Shown: piece after piece, positions 36,621 through 45,889 of the stretch
How positions within the stretch are numbered: position 1 is the first letter of the stretch
Layout of the letters: each line of letters opens with the position of its first letter
NCBI GenBank assembly: GCA_021234155.1
Contig: JAJEKV010000004.1
Span: forward strand, 31,694,914 to 31,758,913
DNA length: 64,000 bases
Direction: 5' to 3'
Source of the DNA: Isoetes taiwanensis
Taxonomy: Eukaryota; Streptophyta; Lycopodiopsida; Isoetales; Isoetaceae
Translations under genes and position numbers: made by a program
The notes under the pieces: generated by a model
The model's input: the letters and a program-made list of their open reading frames with translations, nothing else
Databases searched by the model: none
Told to the model about the DNA's origin: nothing

Positions 36621-39300
36621 ACCATGCTCTTAAAATTGGCCTTTTTTGGATAAACTTGAGAATTTGAAAAGGTTCAGTTTTTTTTCCCCCCTCATTTTGG
36701 CTCTTCATTAAGTGACAAGTTTGTTTTCTGCAAACAAACACACTTGAAATGGCAAAATCTAGACATGAATACATAATCTCTGAAAGTGAGATATCAAAAA
36801 CATCAAAATAGAGAAGAAAAAATAATTTTTATTTCTTTGATGTTTTTCAGTACATTAATTTGGCACCCTCAAAATTTGGTGTGTATTAAACAATACGCTC
36901 ATTAGACGTTGCAACTGATTATCTGTCCCAAGTCTCCACGATTAGTTATACCATCAAACACGTTTGAGATGTTATGACGTTCCATTGGCTGAATAAAAAA
37001 CAAAAAAGTAACCAAGTACTTGGATCAGGAGTTTTCTAATAAAAGTTCTTGGATCAGGGGTTTTTTTAAAGAACAAACCTGTACTCGAGAACACACTTTG
37101 GATATTTAGAAAAAGCAAAAGTGTATTCCCGAATACACTTTTGATTAACTGAGAAAGCAAATATATATTCAGAAATATAGCTTTGCTTTACAAGAAATTG
37201 AACGTGTATTCGGGAATAACATATTGCCTATTAAATTTCTTACACTATTCCGAAATACACCCCAAGAGCATCATTTCGAATAACGTTCCATAGAATGCAC
37301 AATAACATGAGACCTTTACAAACCAAGAATGTCATTTTGAATTTTGTTTTGAAATGTTCACATTAAAGGTTTCAAAATATGCAAGAATGAATTTCCTGTA
37401 AGTACTGCGGTTAAATTTTTTGCTGCAAATGAGACTTGATGGCATTTGAATTCTTAGCTTTAGATCACGAAAATAAAAACGAAAGTGAAGTTCTTTTAAG
37501 AAATTTTTATGTACATACAAAAGAAAGATTTAGATCATTTTTTTACTTTCTTAACAACATAGAAAGCATTAGAAAATTAGTTAATATACTTGTTATCTAC
37601 TAGCAATTTATTGAGTTAAGGCATTTTTCTTTTGGTTATTCCATTGTGGAGTTGATACTTGGGATTGTCCAAAGATAATGTCCATATCAATATCACAGTT
37701 TAAAGGCACAACATTGAGATCAATATGACGTGGACCTTTATCTCGCTTAAAGGCATATTACAACAATGAGATCAATTTACTACTAAAGGCAAGTTTGTTG
37801 CTTGGGATTCGGTCAATTTTCTCTCCAAAACATTCTTCTACCAAATCAAGTTATTTGAATGGTCGCATTCTCTGTGTATGTCACTTTCGAGGCTCCAGAT
37901 TCTATATTTCAAATATGCATATCATCTCCAGCAACCTACACAAAAATTTAACATGAGATCTAAAAAGCTAAAACGAACTGCAAATACTAAGAACTGCAAA
38001 TCTACGCTTCAAACATCATTCCATGAACTCTAAGAAAATCTAGACTTAAGTCTTTGCTAAGAATCAACAATAAATATATAAGGAATATAAAGAAAAAAAA
38101 GTAGAGATTCTCCTAAATATAAACTTAACAAAACAACTGCAACACATCACCTAAATCTGCACCTAAATCTTTGCTTCGGCTTCTTTGTCCAACTCCAGCC
38201 AAAGAAAAAGCTATTATTGCTCCTAAATTGGGGCCCCTTTTAGTGGCAAATTCTGGCTTTCTAGGGCCCTATTGCACGACCTATTTTTCCATTTCTTTCC
38301 CTTGTATCTGTGCTAGAAAAATGTTAGATCTATATATGTGCTAGAAAAATGCTTGGACTTCAAGATCCAAGTACTTTTTCTCATGTATCCTATTGTTTGC
38401 ATGATCTTCCTTCTAACTGTTTAAAAGAAAAAGCTTATTTACATCTTCAAAAACAAGCTTTTCAAAAACAAACATACCTCTTTGGCCAGCATCTTTTGTC
38501 TTTGTCTTTGTCTCATAAACAAGAGATATGATAATAGATAATTGCTTAAAACCTACTTGATCGCCTGTTATGCAAGATTATGGCCATGTTACTCAACCCT
38601 GGGACCTGCTCCCGAGCGACTTTTGCTATGCAAGACCTAGACGGAAAAAAGCAAAAAAATGAGCTTATTTAGTTTTAAAGATCCGGCAGACTCAGAGCAA
38701 ATCCAGAGCAGATCCAGAGCGTCATTACATTTCATTTTCTGGTAAAAATGAATGAAAAGCAAACTTCATTTTATTCCTTACTGAAATTTAAAAGGGGCTG
38801 AATGAATGAAATTTCTGAGAGGTGAGAGCTTGAATGAAGTGGACAGAACCCGATCTCCTGATGTTTTCTCTTTAATCGAGCCTTCTATTAAAAGGGATTT
38901 CTGATAAATCGAGCCTTCTGTTTTCCCTTAAAAGGGCTTTTGTTTTCCCGATTTCCTGATGTTTTCTTTTAGAAAGGAAGGAGAGGGGCTTCTCGACTCC
39001 ACCACAACCAATTTTTGCACAGGGATAGGGGTTTAGGAGAAAAAGCTCTGCGAAAATTACCTAGTAGAAGCTTAGAAGTCGTCAGATGCTCCAACCAAGT
39101 CGCCAGATCTTAACACAGGCCGAAATCGAACTGTAAGCAACGATCCTTAGGCAAAAAACCTAAACTGGCACAAACGAATTTGAAGGCCAGCGCCATGGCT
39201 CAAACTGTAGCCAACATGAATGCCAAGACCATCGCCACTTTGAAATGGGAGCCGGAGGACTGCAAAAGAAGATCGCCTTCAGCAAAACCAGAAAAAAAAA
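36621..39300. repeat. non-coding interior with GTGTATTC palindromes
   Basis: Palindromic words built on GTGTATTCCGGAATACAC occur at about 37088-37260 (for example GTGTATTCCCGAATACAC at 37120 and ACGTGTATTCGGGAATA at 37202). The segment GTGTATTC...AATACACTTTTGATTAAC at 37120 is repeated in the same orientation at 39698. No gene is visible in 37300-39300. Confidence 0.5.
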
Positions 39301-39304
39301 CGTC

Positions 39305-39850
39305 AAAACGTATTCCGGAATACAAAGTGTATTCCGGAATACATTTCCCTCTTATGATTTGCAACCACAATCCAGTATCCCTGGTTTTGAGAAGCAAAAA
39401 AATCAAAATCCCTTTATTATTTAAAACCACGACCCTGTATCCACAAAAAAAAATTTGAAAGGTCATCAAAATACATTGACAATGCCAAAGAATCTAGTTG
39501 TTGTTAGTTTGTTTGTTCCTTCATTATTTAGAACTATATTCTTGTATCCCCACATAAAAAACAAATGAAATCGCAAGATCATTCAAATCAGCGAGAAATA
39601 AAAAAGCAAGGTCATTGAAAATGCCAAATGCAATTCAAAACACTGGAAAATTGCAAGATCATTGTTGAGTGTCAAAAACTTCTCTGACAAAAAGTGTATT
39701 CCTAATACACTTTGAATTAACAAAAACAAAGCAGTATTCTAATACACTTACGTTATGCTCGAATAGCAATAGTATATTCAGAAATATAATTTTGGTACTT
39801 TGAAATACTATATCATTAGAAAATGACTCATTGTAACCTAAAAGTACCTA
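39305..39850. repeat. GTGTATTCCGGAATACAC palindrome cluster
   Basis: ACGTATTCCGGAATACAAAG and GTGTATTCCGGAATACAT lie back to back at 39305-39345. Shortened versions (GTGTATTCCTAATACAC, GTATTCTAATACAC) follow at about 39698-39755. The shortened copies lack CGG/CGA bases at the centre. Confidence 0.6.
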
Positions 39851-39889
39851 TTCTGAAATACAATCTAAGCTAACAAAATGTTGTGTAGG

Positions 39890-40385
39890 ATGTGCGTTTA
39901 AATTAGTGGTTTTCTCTAAAAACACACTCCATGTAAATTCTAACTCTTAGGAAAAGTATCACTTTGACATAATCAATTTTCTCTTTGCACAAAAAAATGA
40001 GTGATTTTGGGGGGGTCAAAATGCAATTTTATGACCAAAATAAAAATTTTACCTCATTTTAGCACTTTTTTTGGAAAAAAAGGGAATCTTTGAGGAATAT
40101 TCCTTTTGCTCCCGTTTCAATGATTTGCTCCCGTTTAATACGCAACCTTGTTTATTCCTTAAAGAGTCCCTTTCTTTTTACAAAAAAGAGGGTAAATGAG
40201 ATAAAAAAAGGGTGCATAAAATTGTATTTTGACCCCCCCGTAATGATTAATTTTTTTTATGCAACGAGAGAATTAGCTTTGTGAAAGTGACTGTTTTTCA
40301 TGCAACTAGATTTTTACTGAACTGTGTTTTTAAAGAGAACCTCTAATGTAAAAGAATACAACATTTAACAAAAGTTTGGAGTGAA
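39890..40385. mobile_element. large fold-back element, arms about 200 bp
   Basis: Sequence from about 39890 to 40100 is the imperfect reverse complement of about 40140-40385. Matching landmarks are GGGGGGGTCAAAATGCAATTTTAT (split GGGGGGGTCAAAATG and CAATTTTAT) near 40010 against AAAATTGTATTTTGACCCCC near 40217, and GTGTTTTTAGAGAAAACC (reverse complement, near 39912) against GTGTTTTTAAAGAGAACC near 40325. The centre near 40120 holds two copies of GCTCCCGTTT. There is no coding potential. This is a typical fold-back/MITE structure. Confidence 0.65.
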
Positions 40386-40471
40386 GTCTGTAACTGGAAT
40401 TGTAGTATTTTCAAAATTTGAAGATAAAATCTTCATATTCACATGCAAAATTTACAGTCTTTTTCTAAGAC

Positions 40472-42143
40472 TCAATTATGTGCAAAGGTGTGAGGAGTGA
40501 TGAGGAAGGGATCTAGCACGTCATCATATTCATTTATGCCATCTCCATCAGCCTCACTTCTTTCACTATCACTTGAGGCGGCGCTTGAGTTATCTTCCTC
40601 TTCACCATCAATAGATGGTGAAGCATTGCCACCACCACTCCCTTCTTCATCCCCTTCCTCGTAATTACAAGCCTTTTTAAGCAAATTGATCGTCCTTTGG
40701 CGTAGACGATTGTCATATTTCAATTTAAAATCATAGCACAATATTGTCACGTCGCTTAGGTTCAACTCATCTCTACAACCCACTTTCTTGAACTTTCTCC
40801 CCTTTCTTTTTGAGATCTCATTTCTAACTCATACCTACCTTCAAAAGCATTTTCTGAACGTGTTGCAAGCCAATGAATCTTGAGTTTAGTTACTAAGCCT
40901 TCCTCCTTGACTGTGTCAAGTACTTTTGCTATCCAAAAAGGTCGACCTTTGTCATCCTCCTCAGTTGGAAGAGCAATCAGCATACCTTTGGCAATTTCTG
41001 TGACATTACCTTGAGGCTCATTCCTGCGTCTTGGTCCGAGGTATGACTCGGTCCTCGTCTTCCTCTACTGCAGGTGCCATTGCAGCATTGCTAGGACCTG
41101 CTTGGTTCTCGGGTTGCTGAAAGGTGTTAGGCCATTGAAACTGTTCTTGCAACTGCCTTAGAGCTAGATTTTGCAACACAATTTTCTGTTCAAGAAAGAA
41201 ATTTCTCCACCACATCTGGTCTTCTTCTAAGAAGTACTTAAAGCCTGAGGAAATTCCATTTTCAATGGCTTTCATGGATGTCACTGGGGTACTTTTTTCT
41301 GCTTGGACTCCTTAGGATTTTTGAGAGGAAGTTGCTCAGCACGTTTTATGAAACAAGTATCTGGAACAGATTTAAGGAAGCGCAATCCCTCCAGTGGACT
41401 CCAGTCCTTAGTTATGGTGTACTTCTTCCCCTGTAAGAAGCTTTGTCCATCCTTTAAGTAAAACTTGATGTGATGTTGAAAGGTGAGATCATTCAATTTG
41501 TTCACAACTTGTCCTCTATCTGAACGTTGAGGAAAAACAAACTCTCTGAAATCAGCAGTCTCTTTGAGAAGTTTAACCACTGGAATGGGAATGTAAGAAT
41601 CTTCAATGATTCTCACTAAAGTAGGAAGACAAAAAGCTTTCTTCCTCTAAGGCGCACGGAGAATCTGCTGAACATCTGGTCTATTTGATTGTGAGTGTGA
41701 CCTACAAGTAAGAATCCGAGCTTTACTTTTCTGAAGATCCCTAGCTCTACAAGCATGGCACAATAAGCAAAGAGTGCCTGATTCTTGTTCTCCCTTGTAG
41801 TGTTGTCAAGTTGCAGATAGAGCACTGGTGGTAATTGCTCTTGCTCGCACAGAACCTTGTTAAGAATTGTAATTGTGAGGTTCGGGTCATCATGCAAATT
41901 TGGATATGTCAAAAGTACATTGCACTTTAGACTTCCTTTGAAGACCATAGCTCCTACAAGGTGGACCTTAACAAAACATTCCTCTGGGACATCTTTAGGA
42001 ATATTTAAGAAATGAGGTAGAGTTGTCTTTTTTTAATCCATTCCATCAATTACAACAGACATATATTGCAGTGGACGTTCGAGAGCTTTTTTCCTGTGCT
42101 TGGTAAGCTTTCTTCTCTCGGCTGCTTATTGTTCACGATGTCT
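40472..42143 (-). pseudogene. element A: DUF7869-like DDE-type transposase gene, broken
   Basis: The minus strand encodes, with interruptions, a DUF7869-type protein, which I take to be a DDE-fold transposase. Starting near 42143 come IVQQNLARHREQ, a basic helix, then VVIDGMD followed by TAA where the family has Gln (42033-42035), then KKTTLPHF. After FVKVHLVGAMVFKG come LQLDNTTRENKNQ (about 41800) and LLVGHTHNQIDQMFSRF (about 41690). These supply the DGMD, LDN and HTHxxxD acidic positions. Frameshifts occur at about 41630 and about 41283 (within A6). A helical EED-MWWRNFF segment (about 41220) and a tail domain (PFWIAKV...IHWLA, 40983-40762) follow. The acidic C-terminus ends at 40472. It lies downstream of the ParB-like gene on the same strand. 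At least four breaks make it non-functional as written. Confidence 0.65.
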
Positions 42144-42244
42144 GGCAAGGTTCTGTTGCACAATATCTGTAGAAGGAATGAGGTCAAAACAATTCTGGGA
42201 AACAACTGTGAGATTAGAGAACTTAGAAAAGATCAACCTCAAAG

Positions 42245-42514
42245 CACCCTTGGCGTGAAATGAATTAAATACCAATGCAATTCACGCCAAGCGTGCTTTC
42301 GAATCGGTTGAATTCACGCCAGGCGTGCTTTCGAATCGGTTGAATTCACGCCAGGCGTGATTTCAAATGAATTGAAATCACGCCAGGCGTGCTTTCAAAT
42401 CAAATCAATTCACGCCAGGCGTGCTTTAACACTTCACGCCTGGCCTGAATTGGTTTGATTTGAAAGCACGCCTGGCGTGATTTGGTTTCATTACAGGAAA
42501 TCACGCCTGGCGTG
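42245..42514. repeat. phased array of nine CACGCCAGGCGTG palindromes
   Basis: The 13-bp palindrome CACGCC-A/T-GGCGTG starts at 42245 (degenerate), 42283, 42315, 42347, 42379, 42411, 42435, 42467 and 42502. Five starts from 42283 to 42411 are exactly 32 bp apart, about three helical turns. Copies up to 42411 have the A-centred orientation; 42435 onward are T-centred. So 42372-42423 and 42435-42486 form a larger inverted repeat with an 11-base centre. The spacers are related to each other (GAATCGGTTGAATT, CAAATCAAATCAATT). The array lies between the ParB-like and transposase ORFs of element A. It looks like a cooperative DNA-binding platform. Confidence 0.92.
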
Positions 42515-42547
42515 AATATTAAAGTGCTAACATCCTAATATAGTTAG

Positions 42548-43712
42548 TTACCTTTTGTATAGAAATGTCTTCCCCATTTCATTCAAAGTTGCACTAATCT
42601 CAGCCAAATCTGCAGGTGAAGTATTGGCATCCAAGATACGACACCTCCTATACGCATAGTGATTGTAGAACGCGTTTTGGCCTGTTTGTTCTGCCTGCCT
42701 GATGAGGGCCTTCTGTGCCTCAACAGAATGCTGCCCGTCAATGACGACGAATTTAATGTTATCCTTTAACATTATGTCCTCGAAGTTCGTCCACTCAGCG
42801 GGCTTGTTCGAGATCATATCCCAAGGTAACACATCCGCTGGCATAGGCATTTGACCTGGATTACTAATCATGCTCTGAACAATCTCCATGGCATGTGCTG
42901 GATCATATCTTCTGCTAACATAAATGGAGCTTGGTGAACGGATGAGGGACTTCACATGGATCGCAAAAGTTTCCTTAAGACCCAATGGATAATGGTCAGA
43001 ATATTTATTCAGCTTGTTCATGGCCTCTAGGCTACGCCACCTGTCTGTTCATTCTCAAAAGCGAAGCCTCCATACCTTCCGACAACTGCAGGTTGAACAT
43101 CCTTCCCTAGATCTAGGACCCTCCTAGAAGCTTTCAAGTCAGCTAATTCCCTAGCTTGCTGCACATAGTGACTTGCTGTCGGTTTAGTGAACATGCCTCT
43201 ACGCACAGCTGTAACCCCTTGGCAAATAGATATTGGCGTAACTGCTACATTGGTTGGCCAACCATATTTAAAACATGTCTCACCGTTCACATCTGTCTTC
43301 ATGAACGTATCCTTGTATGCAATAGCTCTACAATTGAGTAAGTCCGAAAGCAGATCTTTCTTTTGCTTATGTGTAATCTCCAAGAGCAATTTGCGGGTTG
43401 GTGTCATCCTCTTCCTCACAAGAGATTAGGATCCCTTGTTTGGCCATCTTGTTCCTTTCCTTTTTCCTCGAAGAGAGTTAAGTCGAGCTTGCCATTTGTC
43501 TTGGCAAGGTCAACGTATTCACTTTCGGCACCCTCGTCCATTTCCTCTTCAGGCGGTGTGGTCGATTGGTTGCTATAAAGTTCGACCCTTCATCATCTAA
43601 GGTGAGATCATATGGTAATGCGTGCATCCGGGTCGTCTACCCTTGCTTTCTTGGCGGATTAGAACCCGAATTATTAGGGGTTTTCTTCCTCTTGGGCAAT
43701 CGCAAAAGTAGA
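42548..43712 (-). pseudogene. element A: ParB/DGQHR-type DNA-binding-like protein gene
   Basis: Minus-strand segments 43419-43027 and 43021-42548 belong to one protein, separated by a stop and a frameshift at 43021-43029. The second segment has RRYDPAHAMEIVQSM, then about 45 residues later FVVIDGQHSVEAQKAL (DGQHS at residues 95-99 of that segment). This is the pattern of the ParB N-terminal/DGQHR fold, in which a strand ending V-x-DGxHR is followed by a helix. Here the Arg is Ser. The more upstream part (43712-43430) is basic, then acidic (KRKKTP...; EEEMDEGAESEY), in broken frames. A possible 5' splice site (AAAAG|GTAACT) lies at 42549, so this could also be the first exon of a gene continuing into the transposase. 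The function in eukaryotic elements is unknown to me; binding of the adjacent palindromes is a hypothesis. Confidence 0.5.
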
Positions 43713-43748
43713 TGAACATTTTTTAGAGTACTTTTCGTACAAAGAGAT

Positions 43749-43832
43749 CACGCTTGGCGTGCATTTAAACCTAAATTAGTACAATTCACGCTTGCGTGTT
43801 GGTAGCTCCTATTATTGACCATGCTATGCGTG
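43749..43832. promoter_or_regulatory. upstream copies of the CACGCC-type palindrome
   Basis: CACGCTTGGCGTG at 43749-43761, CACGCTTGCGTG at 43787-43798 and a degenerate CATGCTATGCGTG at 43820-43832 lie just 5' of the ParB-like ORF. They have about 38- and 33-bp spacing, like the main array. Together the two groups flank the ORF. Confidence 0.6.
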
Positions 43833-44890
43833 AATTTGAAACTAAATTAGTTTGCATCCACATTTTAAGCTACATACCCTTTATGAATCCATATTTCACA
43901 CTATTTAACCTCATTGAACATTGCTATCTCCAACCTGTCTAACACCGCTATATTCTATAAAAAGAGAGCAAAATTATGTTCTACAAAACGGACAATCGAG
44001 CATTAACGATGGTAATACTTAAAATTCATGCAAAGCATAATAACTCAAACTCATGCAAAGCATATTAACTAAAGGCAAGGAAATATCTCAAATTCATGCA
44101 AGCATAATACTCTCCACACGCGAAGGTGTGTATTCGTGGCAAATTAAATACCTTGAGTAGGGTTCTCGTATTATTACTCTGTATTCTCGATCAACGCCCT
44201 CTGAAACTTGAGAAGTGCGGGTTTTGAGATTCCTCTTCCACCGCTTCCTACCCGGGCCCGCCTCGACCTCGATTCGTTTTAGAAGACATCTCCCGAGTCG
44301 CCTAGTAATAGAGTCTCCGGTCGCTCGGATACGTGCTCGAAACGCTTTCGAAGAAATAGCTTTTTCTACTTGCACGAGAAATAGCGTTTTCTACCGCATC
44401 GAGGGAAATTTGAATTTCAAGAAAACACAAAATGCGGTTTCAAAAATTCTTGACACATAAAAATAATAATGACGAAGATTCACTTTAAAAAAAAGAACCC
44501 CGTCCACGACTTCTTTCATTGAGTTTTTAAAACCAATCTACCTTGTTCTTTCATTGATTACATTTATCCCGCCAAAATGTAATTAACCTAAGCTTTGTAA
44601 CTTCGAATTTTTTTCCCGGCCGCTGCGTTTCCATAAGCGCTGTGATTTCTAAAACTCGAATCGGCTTCTCAAGAATGGCTCTGAAATTACGTAAGCATCT
44701 CATTCCTATAGCTTGTACAATAATTTTTAAGAAAGGTGTCCGAATAGGCAATTGTCTCAGTAGTGTCGAAGATGAATGTTTCATGTTAACTACAAATCAG
44801 AAAGGAAAGTAGGATTATGCAAGATCGACTCCATCGATCCGACCAAGAACCGGTCATGGAATTCCTTTCGCCGGGGATAAGTATGTCCGG
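43833..44890 (-). other. possible further exons of element A, uncertain
   Basis: Minus-strand frames at 44375-44094 (very basic, with PGRKRWKRNLKTRT) and 44784-44551 have coding-like composition but no recognisable domain and no clear splice sites. MSSKTNRGRGGPG opens in another frame near 44300. They lie between the acidic N-terminal segment and the ParB-like ORF and may belong to the same transcription unit. Confidence 0.2.
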
Positions 44891-44893
44891 AAG

Positions 44894-45396
44894 TTATGTG
44901 AACCACCCCCCTCCTCCTCCTCCTCCTCCTCCTCCTCCTCCTCCTCCTCCTCCTCCTCCTCCTCCTCCTCCTCCTCCTCCTCCTCCTCCTCCTCCTCCTC
45001 CTCCTCCTCCTCCTCCTCCTCCTCCTCCTCCTCCCCTCCTCCTCCTCCTCCTCCTCCTCCCCTCCTCCTCCTCCTCCTCCTCCTCCTCCTCCTCCTCCTC
45101 CTCCTCCTCCTCCTCCTCCTCCTCCTCCTCCTCCTCCTCCTCCTCCTCTTTTGAGATTTCATTCTCTATTTCAGGGGTCAAGCCAACCCTCAAGCGGGCG
45201 ATCATGTGCTCACGAGAACTCAACTCCTCCTCTTCCTCCAACTCCTCCTCTTCCTCCTCTTCATTCAGGAGGAATCGTGAGGAGAATTGGGCAAGAAAAT
45301 CAAGGGGGGGGAATTGAGCTGTGAGTTCTTCAACCCGATGTCTCTTTGAAGAGACCTCGGGTTCTTCATGAAGGTCGGCGAGGCCGAACGCTTCAT
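44894..45396 (-). CDS. acidic N-terminal coding region with TATA promoter
   Basis: The minus-strand ATG at 45396 (MKRSASPTFMKNPR...) lies about 60 bp downstream of a TATA box. The frame meets a C8 run near 45305. One more C there would join it to LDFLAQFSSRFLLNEEEEEEE, then SSREHMIARLRVGLTPEIENE, and a very long poly-Glu run encoded by the (CTC)n tract. So this looks like the start of a real, highly acidic protein in which a Glu-coding repeat expanded into a microsatellite. The C8 break may be an indel or a sequencing error. It may be the first exon of element A. Confidence 0.35.
44905..45148. repeat. (CTC)n/(GAG)n microsatellite, about 240 bp
   Basis: An almost pure CTC repeat on the plus strand with a few CCC interruptions (about 45034 and 45058). 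It encodes poly-Pro/Leu/Ser on the plus strand and poly-Glu/Gly/Arg on the minus strand. The minus strand is a long homopurine tract. The open frames across it on the plus strand are not genes. Confidence 0.95.
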
Positions 45397-45449
45397 GGCG
45401 GGCAGAGAAAAAAAAATTGGAAGGAATGGAGCTTGAGAGCGTGAACCGG

Positions 45450-45460
45450 ATTTATATAGG
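45450..45460 (-). promoter_or_regulatory. TATA box of the acidic gene
   Basis: CCTATATAAAT on the minus strand, about 55-65 bp upstream of ATG 45396, at a normal position for a plant core promoter. Half-palindromes related to CACGCC...GGCGTG (AGCGTGAA at 45474, CACGCCAGCGCG at 45503, CTCACGCC at 45567) lie just upstream. Confidence 0.5.
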
Positions 45461-45889
45461 GTTAATTAGAAATTAGCGTGAATAATTGATTGCCTCAAAT
45501 AACACGCCAGCGCGATCGAAATTCCGCCTATATCATCTAGGGTATATTATTATGGATAATAAATTCTCACGCCTATCGCCTATATGTCTTTTAAGAATCA
45601 TATATCCAAATTTTCGATAATTAAAATTAGGATATATTTATATATAAATGTCATTTCCTTGTTGTTGCCACGAAAATTCTTGTTTTAAATGATTTCGTTT
45701 ACACCCATTGTTATTATTATATTAAACCTATTTCCAAGGAATTTCTTGCTTTCAAAAAAATTTGATTTACCTCTACATATTCCATAAATGTAATGCATTT
45801 TTTTTTTATCTTATGGTGTAATAATTTTTTTCCTACTCATTGACTAAAAAGGGTGCAATTTGCCTAGGTCAATGGTGCCTCTCCAACTC

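Noticed and set aside
42283-42514. CRISPR-like array with 32-bp periodicity
   Set aside because: The repeats are 13-bp palindromes, the spacers are near copies of one another rather than unique, orientation flips in the middle, and the context is a eukaryotic genome with no cas genes.
44817-45317. Plus-strand poly-proline/poly-serine protein of 166 codons
   Set aside because: It is the translation of the (CTC)n microsatellite. The better-supported coding strand is the minus strand, with a TATA box and ATG at 45396.
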